Origin: Caminicella sporogenes DSM 14501
GTDB taxonomy: Bacteria > Bacillota > Clostridia > Peptostreptococcales > Caminicellaceae
Assembly (NCBI RefSeq): GCF_900142285.1
Contig: NZ_FRAJ01000012.1
Coordinates: forward strand, 37,658-101,657
Direction of reading: 5' to 3'
Length of the DNA: 64,000 nucleotides
Each line of letters begins with the position of its first letter. Position 1 is the first letter of the stretch. The notes below the pieces were generated by a model, which worked only from the letters and a program-made list of their open reading frames with translations, did not search any database and was not told where the DNA came from. Made by a program: the position numbers and the translations under genes. This document shows, piece by piece, positions 56,537 through 64,000 of the stretch.

Positions 56537-56557
56537 GGCATCCCACACCGGATGCCT
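56536..56557. terminator. Terminator between the MATE gene and bioB
   Basis: Perfect 8-bp stem AGGCATCC/GGATGCCT with 6-nt loop between the two convergent stops; T-tracts on both sides are short. Confidence 0.7.
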
Positions 56558-56558
56558 C

Positions 56559-57563
56559 TTATATTTCTAATCCTTCACATAATATCATCTTTTTATCTTT
56601 ATTTATATCACTGCCAATTGTAGTCAAATAATTTCCTACTAAAGCTGCATTTACTCCTGCTTTAAAACCTATATTTTGTTTATCCTTAATAGCCATTCTT
56701 CCACCTGCATATCTAATATAACTATCAGGAATTATATATCTATAAACAGCCATTGTCTTTAATATTTCAAATGGATGTAAAATTTCTTTATCCTCTAGAG
56801 GAGTCCCCTTTATAGGATTTAATACGTTAATTGGAATCGATTTTACTCCCAATTCCTTAATTTCAAATGCCATTTTTACTCTGTCCTCTAAACTTTCGCC
56901 TAGTCCTATTATTCCTCCACAGCATATGTCCATACCTGCATTAATAACATTTTTAATTGTCTGTATCCTCTCTTCATAAGAATGTGTTGTGCAAATTTCT
57001 TGATAATAATCTTTACAAGTTTCAATATTATGATGATACATACTTACTCCAGATTCTTTAAGCTTTAGTACTTGCTCATAACTTATTACTCCATGAGATG
57101 CACAAAGCTTTAAGTTTGTATCTCTATTTAATCTTTTATATATATCAAGAAGTTTATCAAATTCTTTTCCTTTAATACCTTTACCGCTAGTTACTAAAGA
57201 AAATCTATGTGCTCCTGCCTTTTCCATTTCTTTAGCTCTTTTCAATATTTCATCATAATCTAGCAAGTTATATTTCTTTACATCTGTATTATAATGAGAT
57301 GACTGAGCACAAAACTTACAGTCTTCTGAACACATTCCAGATTTAGCATTTATAATAGTACATAAATCAACTTTTTTGCCCATAAACTTTTCTCTTATCT
57401 TATTTGCACCCTGAAATAAATACTCTAAAATTTCCATATTATTGTCATCAATATTTATTAAATCTAAAGCTTCTTCATAAGTAATATCCTCACCTTTTAA
57501 GACCTTATCCGTTATTTTTAATATCAACTCTTTCATGTTAATTAACATAGCTCCTTTATTCAT
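56559..57563 (-). CDS. bioB: Biotin synthase
   Basis: About 334 residues. Radical SAM enzyme inserting sulfur into dethiobiotin. The 4Fe-4S motif is C78-xxx-C82-xx-C85 in SGMCSEDCKFCAQSSHY; ICASHGVISYEQV-like LKLCASHGVISYEQVLKLKE, YHHNIET and CCGGIIGLGES follow. Three ATGs compete: 57563 overlaps the bioY stop (ATGA, coupling), 57548 is too near AAAGGAG and 57536 gives the usual MKELILK. Other biotin genes are absent from the window. Confidence 0.94.
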   Translation of the reverse strand: MNKGAMLINMKELILKITDKVLKGEDITYEEALDLINIDDNNMEILEYLFQGANKIREKFMGKKVDLCTIINAKSGMCSEDCKFCAQSSHYNTDVKKYNLLDYDEILKRAKEMEKAGAHRFSLVTSGKGIKGKEFDKLLDIYKRLNRDTNLKLCASHGVISYEQVLKLKESGVSMYHHNIETCKDYYQEICTTHSYEERIQTIKNVINAGMDICCGGIIGLGESLEDRVKMAFEIKELGVKSIPINVLNPIKGTPLEDKEILHPFEILKTMAVYRYIIPDSYIRYAGGRMAIKDKQNIGFKAGVNAALVGNYLTTIGSDINKDKKMILCEGLEI

Positions 57564-58135
57564 ATATATTTTCTACCTGCCCTTCTTATTGCAGGTAATA
57601 CTTTAACTGCTGTAATTGCAACAATAAAGCACTTTACTAAATCTTGAATTATAAAAGGATAAAAGCCATATTTCATTGCCGTATTAAAATCTATGGCTTT
57701 GCCTAAATAGGTATTAAATATTACATATAAATAAGGTACACCAACAATATAAACTGCACCAAGTCCTATTACAGTCACTATAAATAATTTTATTAGTCCA
57801 TTAATTCCCGTTATATCATTTATTTTTTCTGTTAATTTTCCTATTATAAATCCACATAATATAAATCCGATTAAATAACCAAAAGTAGGTTTAAGTACAT
57901 ATGAAAAACCACTCATGCCTCCTGCAAATACAGGTAAACCTATGAGCCCCATAAGTACATATACAAATTGAGAAAGAAAACCTAGTTTACTTCCTAATAA
58001 AACTCCAGCATACATACAAAATAATATCTGCAATGTTATGGGTACTGGTTGTGTAGGTATTTTTAGATATGCACCTATTGCAGTAAGAGCTGCAAATAAT
58101 CCAACTAAAATCATATCTCTTGTACTAATTTTCAT
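57560..58135 (-). CDS. bioY: Biotin transporter substrate-binding component BioY
   Basis: 191 residues, six TM segments. The S component of a biotin ECF transporter or a lone transporter. The motif GLFAALTAIGAYLKIPTQPVPITLQILF and GGMSGFSYVLKPTFGYLIGF are diagnostic. ATG at 58135 follows AAGGAGG. It is translationally coupled to bioB. A 45-bp interrupted palindrome lies about 65 nt upstream. Confidence 0.95.
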   Translation of the reverse strand: MKISTRDMILVGLFAALTAIGAYLKIPTQPVPITLQILFCMYAGVLLGSKLGFLSQFVYVLMGLIGLPVFAGGMSGFSYVLKPTFGYLIGFILCGFIIGKLTEKINDITGINGLIKLFIVTVIGLGAVYIVGVPYLYVIFNTYLGKAIDFNTAMKYGFYPFIIQDLVKCFIVAITAVKVLPAIRRAGRKYI

Positions 58136-58197
58136 AACCAAGTTCCTCCTTGATTAGCCATATAATACTAAATATAGAGTAATCTAAAATATATTCT

Positions 58198-58242
58198 TTG
58201 TCAACTAATTTCGTAAATTTAGTTTACTATAAAAGTTGACAA
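58198..58242 (-). promoter_or_regulatory. Two-tier palindrome upstream of bioY
   Basis: Outer arms TTGTCAACT (58198-58206) and AGTTGACAA (58234-58242), inner arms GTAAA (58213-58217) and TTTAC (58223-58227), all centred on 58220. The left outer arm contains the minus-strand TTGACA -35 of the likely bioY promoter, 17 nt before a weak TACTCT. It may be the biotin (BirA-type) operator, although arm spacing differs from the usual one. Confidence 0.45.
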
Positions 58243-58277
58243 TAGAATTTTTAAAAAATCTTTCAGATTTTTCTCAA

Positions 58278-59339
58278 CTATTCAAGGAGTTCTAATGGTT
58301 GTTTTATATATGGTCTAATTCCGTTTTTCTTTTCATGCTCTATTAATATTCTATCTATAATTGTCTTATCATTTTTCATATTATTTACCAGCTCAATAGG
58401 TATACTTTGACTAAAAGGACATGCCGATAAACACACTCCACAATCTGTACCTACTTTTCTCCATACAGCATAGCAACTTTCTTGCTTTATTTGCCATTTT
58501 AAAATACCATCAATTAGCTCAATATCACCTTCAGATATAGCTTTTCCCGGACAAGTCTTAACACATTTTTTACACACTTTGCAAAATTCTTTTATCCCAA
58601 ATTCATCTCTTTTATCAGCTATTAAAGGCATATCTGTAGTTACTACCCCAAGGCGAACTCTAGGACCATATTCTTTTGTTATTAATAAACCCGACCTTCC
58701 TATTTCTCCTAAACCTGCATCTTCTGCAACTAATGGTAGTACAACTAAATAATTACCATCCATATGATTTCTTGCATCATAACCTAATTCTCTTATATAG
58801 TAGCTAAGCCACATTCCTATTATTGCAGCATTTATATATCCCTTCGTCACTTCAATGACTTCTTCACATTGTGGAGCCCTATTAATCATATCTTTATCCA
58901 TTTCCACTGCAAAAACTATCCCATATTTATGAAATTTATCAATTTTTTCACCATAGTTTTCTGGATGTCTTCCTCTATAACTATAGTAATGATATTCTTT
59001 CATCTCAGTTATACCAACTAATTTTGCACTGAAATACTTTGCAAATTTCTTTAATTTTTTGCTCATTTCTTGAGGATGTATTTCAACTTTATTTTTATTA
59101 ATTTCCCCTTCTACATATTTTCTTATATCAGATAAAAACTTAAAACCAGCATTTGCTACTGGAGAATGTAAAGGATGAAATGTAGCTGTACCTTCACCAC
59201 AAATGTTTGGCAATTCTCTTATTTCGTCATCTATTTTCTTTTTTTCTGGATTTCTTTTATAATAATCATCATATTCCTTTGAACCTTTTTCATAGCTCAT
59301 CCTAGCAAACATCGTATCTCTCTCATCAATTCTCTTCAT
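58278..59339 (-). CDS. Cytosolic reductive-dehalogenase/QueG-like iron-sulfur protein
   Basis: 353 residues. The C-terminal part has two ferredoxin-like 4Fe-4S sites: CKVCKKCVKTCPGKAI and CGVCLSACPFS with an extra Cys in QESCYAVWR. The upstream NHMDGNYLVVLPLVAEDAGLGEIGRSGLLITKEYGPRVRLGVVTTD is typical of the cobalamin-binding nitroreductase-like fold shared by RdhA and QueG. No Tat signal, so cytosolic. It lacks the full QueG layout, so true queuosine reduction is unlikely. ATG at 59339. Substrate not known. Confidence 0.8.
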   Translation of the reverse strand: MKRIDERDTMFARMSYEKGSKEYDDYYKRNPEKKKIDDEIRELPNICGEGTATFHPLHSPVANAGFKFLSDIRKYVEGEINKNKVEIHPQEMSKKLKKFAKYFSAKLVGITEMKEYHYYSYRGRHPENYGEKIDKFHKYGIVFAVEMDKDMINRAPQCEEVIEVTKGYINAAIIGMWLSYYIRELGYDARNHMDGNYLVVLPLVAEDAGLGEIGRSGLLITKEYGPRVRLGVVTTDMPLIADKRDEFGIKEFCKVCKKCVKTCPGKAISEGDIELIDGILKWQIKQESCYAVWRKVGTDCGVCLSACPFSQSIPIELVNNMKNDKTIIDRILIEHEKKNGIRPYIKQPLELLE

Positions 59340-59497
59340 ACTTCATCACCCTTCTTAAACATTTTAATATTATTTTTTTATTATAACATCAGATATAAAA
59401 TATAGCTCTAAAAGATTATCTTTTTACAAAATTTTATTAATTAATAGAACAAATAAAAAAGCAATGCATATAATTTGTATTAAACAAACCTTTTACA

Positions 59498-59546
59498 GAA
59501 TAGAATCCGGTAGCATATTTATTTTCAGCTACTTCCGATTCTATTC
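59498..59546. other. Large hairpin, possible small RNA or terminator
   Basis: Arms GAATAGAATC/GATTCTATTC (10 bp), an internal bulge, then GTAGC/GCTAC. There is no U-tract on the minus strand, so it is not an obvious terminator. It is followed directly by the rsgI terminator. Confidence 0.45.
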
Positions 59547-59549
59547 AAA

Positions 59550-59584
59550 AAGCCGAGCAGTTTAATCATTTCATTGCTCGGCTT
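59550..59584 (-). terminator. Terminator of sigI-rsgI
   Basis: Perfect 10-bp stem AAGCCGAGCA/TGCTCGGCTT with 15-nt loop; a short TTT tract follows on the minus strand. Confidence 0.7.
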
Positions 59585-59621
59585 ATATATTATTCCATTT
59601 TACTTATTTATATTTCCTTCT

Positions 59622-60653
59622 CTATCTACTTTTTTTATCTTTTGATAACTTTCTTTTATCATTTTTTAATCTCTTTTTTACTTCATTTTTAAACTCGGAC
59701 TTTTTTTCTTTTTTAATTTCTTTCTTCTGTTTTATTTTCTTATCTTTCTCTCTAGCTTTTTCTTTATCATCTTTCTCATTGTGTTTTTCTATGATATTCT
59801 TCTCTTGCTTCTTATATTCTTTTTTCTCTTGTTTTTTTCTGTCTAAATTGTCATTTTCAATATCCTTTTGATTAATTTTCTCTTTATCTTTTTTAAGTTT
59901 TTTAACTTTCTGTATTATTTCCTTGTTTTCTTTAATTATATCACTTATTTTTTTATTCTTTATCTGCTTAATAGTTATATTAGAATTATCTTGAAAAATC
60001 ATTTTATAAATCTCATACTTTCCAACTGAAATATTATTTTTTCTAGCAATCTTTAAATCTTTTCTATTCGATTCTACATATATAATATCTATATCTTTCA
60101 ACTCTTCCTGTTGCTTTATTCTATTAATAAACTCCTTTTTCAATTTGACAGTGTCATTTTTATCCTTCCTTATAACTACGTTCGATATAAGTACAACATT
60201 ATTTTTTTCATTTAAATATCGTTTTTCCCTAGCATTATTTATACTTAGATAAATTACTTTTCCTATTTCCATTCCTATCATATCATCATCAGTTATTTCT
60301 TTTCCTTCTTCATTTAAAGGTCTTATATCTTTTACTATTTCATTTCTATCTACTTCATATTCTACACTAGGATTTATATCTAATGTTACAACTGCATACG
60401 TTTGAAATTTTCCTAAAAAATCAATTCCCAACAGACCTGCTGTAGCTACCATTAAGAAAATAATTGCTGCAGCAATACTAATTAAATTTATATATGATTT
60501 GTTTTTTTCTCTAATAATATCTTTTTGAGTAAAAAATATTTCTTTTCCAACTTCTATATTGGCCTTCTTTTTTAATTTCATATATTCACAAGTATTAGTA
60601 AAAACTAATATATTATTTTCTTCAACCTTTAATACCAAGCCCCTATATACCAA
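59622..60653 (-). CDS. rsgI: RsgI-like anti-sigma-I factor with charged extracellular tail
   Basis: 343 residues. Cytoplasmic RsgI N-domain (1-50), one TM (about 54-77), then the conserved outside domain with VVTLDINPSVEYEVDRNEIV; the Asn94-Pro95 pair corresponds to the known autocleavage site of RsgI proteins. From about 225 the chain is almost only Lys, Glu, Asp, Asn and Gln, a long charged tail in place of the carbohydrate-binding sensors of cellulolytic Clostridia. TTG start at 60653 with GGAGGGAG, overlapping the sigI stop. It should hold SigI until an outside signal acts. Confidence 0.9.
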   Translation of the reverse strand: MVYRGLVLKVEENNILVFTNTCEYMKLKKKANIEVGKEIFFTQKDIIREKNKSYINLISIAAAIIFLMVATAGLLGIDFLGKFQTYAVVTLDINPSVEYEVDRNEIVKDIRPLNEEGKEITDDDMIGMEIGKVIYLSINNAREKRYLNEKNNVVLISNVVIRKDKNDTVKLKKEFINRIKQQEELKDIDIIYVESNRKDLKIARKNNISVGKYEIYKMIFQDNSNITIKQIKNKKISDIIKENKEIIQKVKKLKKDKEKINQKDIENDNLDRKKQEKKEYKKQEKNIIEKHNEKDDKEKAREKDKKIKQKKEIKKEKKSEFKNEVKKRLKNDKRKLSKDKKSR

Positions 60654-61380
60654 TCTTCTCCCTCCTTTCTATACCTAAAACATAATCTATTAATACATCT
60701 AACTCACTATCAAGAATCAAAATTATAGCTATTATAAATTTTCTATTCCCTTTTAATACTTTTTTGCTCACACGCATTTTTTCTACTATTGATTTTGCTG
60801 GAAGAATCTTTCTTCTATATAATTGTTCCATTATATTTTTGTCTTGAACTATTGCTTTGGCTATTCTTATGGCATTTAATCTTGTATCAATGTGTTTAGG
60901 AGATTCCTCAACTAATTCAGCCAAGGTTATTCCAAATTCTTTTAATTTTATTTCAAATCTATTTATTTGATCTTTTATATCATATATTTCAGTAAAATCT
61001 TTATTTTTTAATATGTCTTCAATTTCCATACCTTCTTCCTTCTTTTCATTTATAGAAATCACATTATTTATTCGTTTTTGCTTTCTTTGATAATCAATTA
61101 TCCTGCTTCTTATTACCATTTCAGCATAATTTATGAAATTCCCCTTTCCAAAATCATATCTATCTATAGCTTCATTAAAGGCTTCAAGCCCTATACTATA
61201 TTCATCATTATTTTCAACTTCTATATATCTATTTGTTGTCTTTGTTATAGCTTTTATGATAAAAGGAATGTACTCTGATATAAATCTTTCTCTCTCTTCT
61301 TCATTACCTTCCTTAATGACTTTAAGTCTCTCTTCTATAGGTATCTTCTTTCTTTTAAATATATTTAAAAAAATCTTCAA
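60643..61380 (-). CDS. sigI: RNA polymerase sigma factor SigI
   Basis: 245 residues. Sigma-70 group protein of the SigI type: region 2 FISEYIPFIIKAITKTTNRYIEVENNDEYSIGLEAFNEAIDRYDFGKGNFINYAEMVIRSRIIDYQRKQ, and a C-terminal helix-turn-helix region with LPAKSIVEKMRVSKKVLKGNRKFIIAIILILDSE, both typical. TTG start at 61380 with AGGTGGTGAGG. Paired with rsgI by a 11-nt overlap; the SLH gene just upstream could be one of its targets, which is inference. Confidence 0.93.
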   Translation of the reverse strand: MKIFLNIFKRKKIPIEERLKVIKEGNEEERERFISEYIPFIIKAITKTTNRYIEVENNDEYSIGLEAFNEAIDRYDFGKGNFINYAEMVIRSRIIDYQRKQKRINNVISINEKKEEGMEIEDILKNKDFTEIYDIKDQINRFEIKLKEFGITLAELVEESPKHIDTRLNAIRIAKAIVQDKNIMEQLYRRKILPAKSIVEKMRVSKKVLKGNRKFIIAIILILDSELDVLIDYVLGIERREKIGI

Positions 61381-61470
61381 ATCCTCACCACCTTTTATTA
61401 TAGTTATACGAAATACTTTAAAATTTTTAGTATATACGTCAATTATAAATTAATCGTCAAAAACAAAAAA

Positions 61471-61490
61471 GCACTGGATTTTTCCAGCGC
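61471..61490 (-). terminator. Terminator of the SLH protein gene
   Basis: 7-bp stem GCGCTGG/CCAGTGC (one G-U) with 6-nt loop, followed by TTTTTTG on the minus strand. Confidence 0.85.
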
Positions 61491-61534
61491 ATAAACTTTT
61501 TATTTATCTTAATCAATTTATTTTAATCATTATT

Positions 61535-62614
61535 TTAATCATTGTCATCACCATTATGATCTCCATCATGTTTATTGTGTTCATCATCATCAAATATTAC
61601 CTTAATATCGTCAAAATCTATTATTAAATCATTTTTTCCATATACATTTTCAATTACGGTATCTGCATCCTCTTTTTCTTTTATTTCTATAAAAATAATA
61701 CTTTTTTCATCATTTAGATAAATCTTTATTTTCATTCCTACAGCCAATTCATCTATAGATACATATTTCCCTTCTAAAGTATACACAGGTACATCTTCTG
61801 ATATATTATAAATCTTCATTTTATCATTTATCTTTAATATCAATTTATCATCATCTATATTAATTATTTCCGCATACTTTTCATTGTTATCTATTTCACT
61901 TTTTGTCTTATCATCTAATCTTTCTATAAGTACTGCCATTTCAGCTCTAGTTACTGGTTTATTTGGTAAGAACGTTCCATTTGGATACCCTTGAATTATT
62001 CCCATCTTATCTGAAAGATATATATATCCTACAGTTCCTAATGGAATAGCCCCTTTATCAATAAATCTTAAATCTTCATTCATATATTTCTGCGCTTCTT
62101 CTTCAAGTCCTAAAGCTCTTATTATATATTTTGCTACTTCATATCTTTTAGCTGGCTCTTTAAGATTAAAATCTAATAAATCTATTTCATCTAAAATTCC
62201 TTTCTCTAATGCTAAAGAAATATACCCATATGCCCAAGTTTGAACAAAATGCTTATATTTTAATTTTTTATTTCCTTTCTTTACCTTTTCTAAATCTAAT
62301 TTTGCTTCATCTTCATACCCCATAACTCTTAATGCCATTACTATTGCTTCAAGTTTAGTTACAGGTTTATTTGGTGCAAATTTACCTTTGCCATATCCTT
62401 TTATAACGCCTTTTATAGCCATTTTTTCAATAGCCTTTTCTGCCCATTCATACCCATCAGTATCAACAAATTTCTTAACTACACCATGAGGTAAATATCC
62501 CTTCTTTGCAAGTCCCGGTGGTACTCCTTTGATTTTTCCCATTGCAAAAGTTTCTATTGATGCCATTGATAAAATAAGTACTAAAACTAACATAATACTT
62601 ACTACTTTTTTCAT
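61535..62614 (-). CDS. S-layer homology (SLH) domain surface protein
   Basis: 359 residues. Signal peptide 1-24 ending SIETFA, then three SLH repeats (about 49-100, 118-175 and 185-236; the first and third keep the GYGKGKFAPNKPVTKLEA / GYPNGTFLPNKPVTRAEM motif) that bind secondary cell-wall polymer. A C-terminal region (240-335) of short beta strands ends in an Asp/His/Asn-rich tail (DDDEHNKHDGDHNGDDND) that may bind metal. ATG with AAAGGAGG. It lies between truA and sigI. Confidence 0.93.
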   Translation of the reverse strand: MKKVVSIMLVLVLILSMASIETFAMGKIKGVPPGLAKKGYLPHGVVKKFVDTDGYEWAEKAIEKMAIKGVIKGYGKGKFAPNKPVTKLEAIVMALRVMGYEDEAKLDLEKVKKGNKKLKYKHFVQTWAYGYISLALEKGILDEIDLLDFNLKEPAKRYEVAKYIIRALGLEEEAQKYMNEDLRFIDKGAIPLGTVGYIYLSDKMGIIQGYPNGTFLPNKPVTRAEMAVLIERLDDKTKSEIDNNEKYAEIINIDDDKLILKINDKMKIYNISEDVPVYTLEGKYVSIDELAVGMKIKIYLNDEKSIIFIEIKEKEDADTVIENVYGKNDLIIDFDDIKVIFDDDEHNKHDGDHNGDDND

Positions 62615-62664
62615 TTTTCATCCTCCTTTTATATATTCTATTACTAACATAGAATACGGAGGAG

Positions 62665-62696
62665 AAAAATATTTTAGGTACCCTTAAAATATTTTT
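62665..62696 (-). terminator. Terminator of truA
   Basis: 12-bp A/T-rich stem (AAATATTTTA and complement) closed over GGTACC, directly after the truA stop on the minus strand. Confidence 0.7.
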
Positions 62697-63434
62697 TTAA
62701 TACTCTACTTCATATAAAAATAATCCTTGTGGTGGAGCAGTAGGTCCAGCTAAACTCCTATCTTTCTTTTCTAACAATTCTTTAATATACTCTGGTTTCA
62801 TTTTTCCATATCCAACTTCAAGTAAAGTTCCCACCATTATGCGAACCATATTATGCAAAAAACCCTTTCCATAAAAGAGAATTTCAATTATATCCCCATC
62901 TTTAAAAATTTCTACATCAAAAACCTTTTTTACTCTAGATTTCTTTTTCGATTTAGCCGTTGTAAAACTCGTAAAATCATGTTCTCCAATAAAATAATTT
63001 GCTGCTGTTTTCATAGCTTCTAAATCTAGTTTTTCTGGTACATGTGTAATATACTTTCTTATAAATGGGTCATGATATTTGCTATTTAAAATTCTATATA
63101 AGTATTTTTTGCCCTTCACATTATATCGGGCATGAAATCTATCGTCAACTTCTTCAACACTTTTAATTACAATATCATCTGGAAGATACCTATAGCAGTA
63201 ATCTTGAATTTCTGAAGTACTCATTGTACTATTTGTCTTAAAATTTGCAACTTGATTTAAAGCATGAACTCCTGCATCTGTTCTGCCAGACCCAATTATT
63301 TCAACTTGCTCTCCAGTCATTCTGCTAAGTACATTTTCTATTTTTGCCTGAATAGTATTATCTGTATCTCCAAGCCTTTGCCAACCTCTATATCTAGAAC
63401 CATCATATTGTATAACTAGCTTTATGTTTCTCAT
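62697..63434 (-). CDS. truA: tRNA pseudouridine synthase A
   Basis: 245 residues. It makes pseudouridine at tRNA positions 38-40. Start IKLVIQYDGSRYRGWQR, the catalytic-Asp segment GSGRTDAGVHALNQVANF, FHARYNVKGKKYLYRI and FLHNMVRIMVGTLLEVGYGK are all there. ATG at 63434 with AAGGAG-type sequence; an in-frame GTG six codons up is less likely. Stand-alone here, not in the usual ribosomal cluster. Confidence 0.96.
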   Translation of the reverse strand: MRNIKLVIQYDGSRYRGWQRLGDTDNTIQAKIENVLSRMTGEQVEIIGSGRTDAGVHALNQVANFKTNSTMSTSEIQDYCYRYLPDDIVIKSVEEVDDRFHARYNVKGKKYLYRILNSKYHDPFIRKYITHVPEKLDLEAMKTAANYFIGEHDFTSFTTAKSKKKSRVKKVFDVEIFKDGDIIEILFYGKGFLHNMVRIMVGTLLEVGYGKMKPEYIKELLEKKDRSLAGPTAPPQGLFLYEVEY

Positions 63435-63708
63435 ACCTCTTTTCTCCTTCACACATATTATTTGTCTGTGGATAATTATAACAAAAACATATTATATTCA
63501 CAAATCTTTTGATTTTTTATTTAGTATTGTGTATTTTAAATGAAAATATTAGAATTTAACCTAAATAATGTTATAATAAATTCTAAAGGAAAATAATTTT
63601 CTTTATTTTCAAACGATAAGAAAAAGCACATATAAAAAAACAAATAACTAAAAATAGGAGCCTACTGAAAAACCATCGTATTTTCAGAAACAATGTTCTA
63701 ACAATTAA

Positions 63709-63758
63709 AAAACCACATTCAAATTAGGATAATTTTCCCAAAAATCGAATGTGGTTTT
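63709..63758 (-). terminator. Terminator of the transposase gene
   Basis: Perfect 12-bp stem AAAACCACATTC/GAATGTGGTTTT with a 26-nt loop, then TTAATTG on the minus strand, just after the transposase stop. Confidence 0.7.
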
Positions 63759-63764
63759 CTCTTT

Positions 63765-64000
63765 TTATTGAAAGCTAGGAGTATTTTCTCCATATTTTTT
63801 CTTTAACAATGTCAATATTCGTTTGATATTCACATTGAATATTGATATTGCTCCTTGTATTCGCATACCAAATAAGCCCGACGATATGGCAATATCATAG
63901 CCGTGCTGATTTTTGAGTTCGCTGTTCTTTGCTTCAATCATGTATCGTTGTCGGTAACGTTGTTTAAAATATTTGGATTCTTGAAATTCCTCTTGCTTAA
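63765..64000 (-). CDS. IS1182-family transposase, C-terminal part
   Basis: The last 78 residues before a TAA (complement of 63765-63767); the N-terminal part lies outside the window. The segment RYMIEAKNSELKNQHGYDIA and the following MRIQGAISIFNVNIKRI are typical of the DDE transposase of IS1182-type elements, including the conserved Glu near the end of the catalytic triad. It reads open to the edge without stops, so the element may be intact. Confidence 0.85.
   Translation of the reverse strand, partial: KQEEFQESKYFKQRYRQRYMIEAKNSELKNQHGYDIAISSGLFGMRIQGAISIFNVNIKRILTLLKKKYGENTPSFQ

Larger units (their letters stand above)
63657..64000 (-). mobile_element. IS1182-type insertion sequence, one end (cut by window edge)
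   Basis: The end near 63657-63700 carries CTACTGAAAAACC and a small hairpin (CTGAAAA/TTTTCAG), likely the terminal region. It is followed by a long hairpin and the transposase 3' end. The other end is outside the window. Confidence 0.65.

Noticed and set aside
1..64000. CRISPR arrays, tRNA, rRNA, prophage
   Set aside because: No regularly spaced direct repeats, no tRNA cloverleaf or CCA ends, no rRNA-like GC-rich stretches and no phage structural genes were seen.

Overview
The window is a stretch of a low-GC, AT-rich Gram-positive chromosome, almost certainly from an anaerobic, spore-forming Clostridia-type bacterium. Support comes from SpoVG, the SigI/RsgI pair, S-layer homology domains, the [FeFe]-hydrogenase maturase HydE, butyrate-type crt/hbd genes, NhaC antiporters, and Bacillus-type PurR and PyrR control. 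Genus cannot be fixed from sequence alone. I found no rRNA, tRNA or CRISPR array.

Layout. 1-10.7 kb (minus) is the conserved purR-spoVG-glmU-prs-[MCP]-pth-mfd-prsA cluster; a chemoreceptor gene with its own promoter and a 48-bp palindromic terminator sits between prs and pth. 11-16 kb holds murC (plus) convergent with a CLC transporter, an unknown membrane-anchored protein and an LCP cell-wall ligase. 16-18.4 kb has crt and hbd. 19-25 kb (plus) has two divergent NhaC copies, a UPF0173 hydrolase, an EamA exporter and an aminotransferase, convergent with lspA and cardiolipin synthase. 27.4-30.2 kb is a two-gene operon: an opine-dehydrogenase-family enzyme translationally coupled to a protein that fuses a cobalamin-binding domain to a glutamate-mutase-E-like barrel. 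30.7-34 kb has a Ddl-like ATP-grasp ligase, a DUF89 protein and hydE.

34-50 kb carries de novo UMP synthesis in three transcription units: pyrC-F-K-D (minus), pyrB-pyrI-uraA (plus) and carA-carB-pyrE (minus). Each starts with a TTGACA-N17 promoter having TGA directly before the -10, then a PyrR-binding RNA motif and a terminator. The pyrB leader has a second PyrR motif that includes the Shine-Dalgarno sequence, suggesting PyrR control of both transcription and translation. pyrR itself is not in the window. A degenerate 1.3-kb gap (43.7-44.9 kb) lies between the second and third units.

50-59.3 kb contains a lipoprotein with an SH3 domain and a glycosidase-like barrel, a fumarylacetoacetase-family enzyme, a beta-CASP metallo-hydrolase, a MarR-MATE operon under a duplicated palindromic operator, bioY-bioB behind a 45-bp two-tier palindrome, and a cytosolic RdhA/QueG-like iron-sulfur protein. 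59.6-63.4 kb has sigI-rsgI, an SLH surface protein and truA. The window ends inside an IS1182-type transposase.

The most promising leads are the dual PyrR control of pyrB, the B12-fusion/opine-dehydrogenase operon of unknown chemistry, and a CLC protein lacking the gating glutamate.
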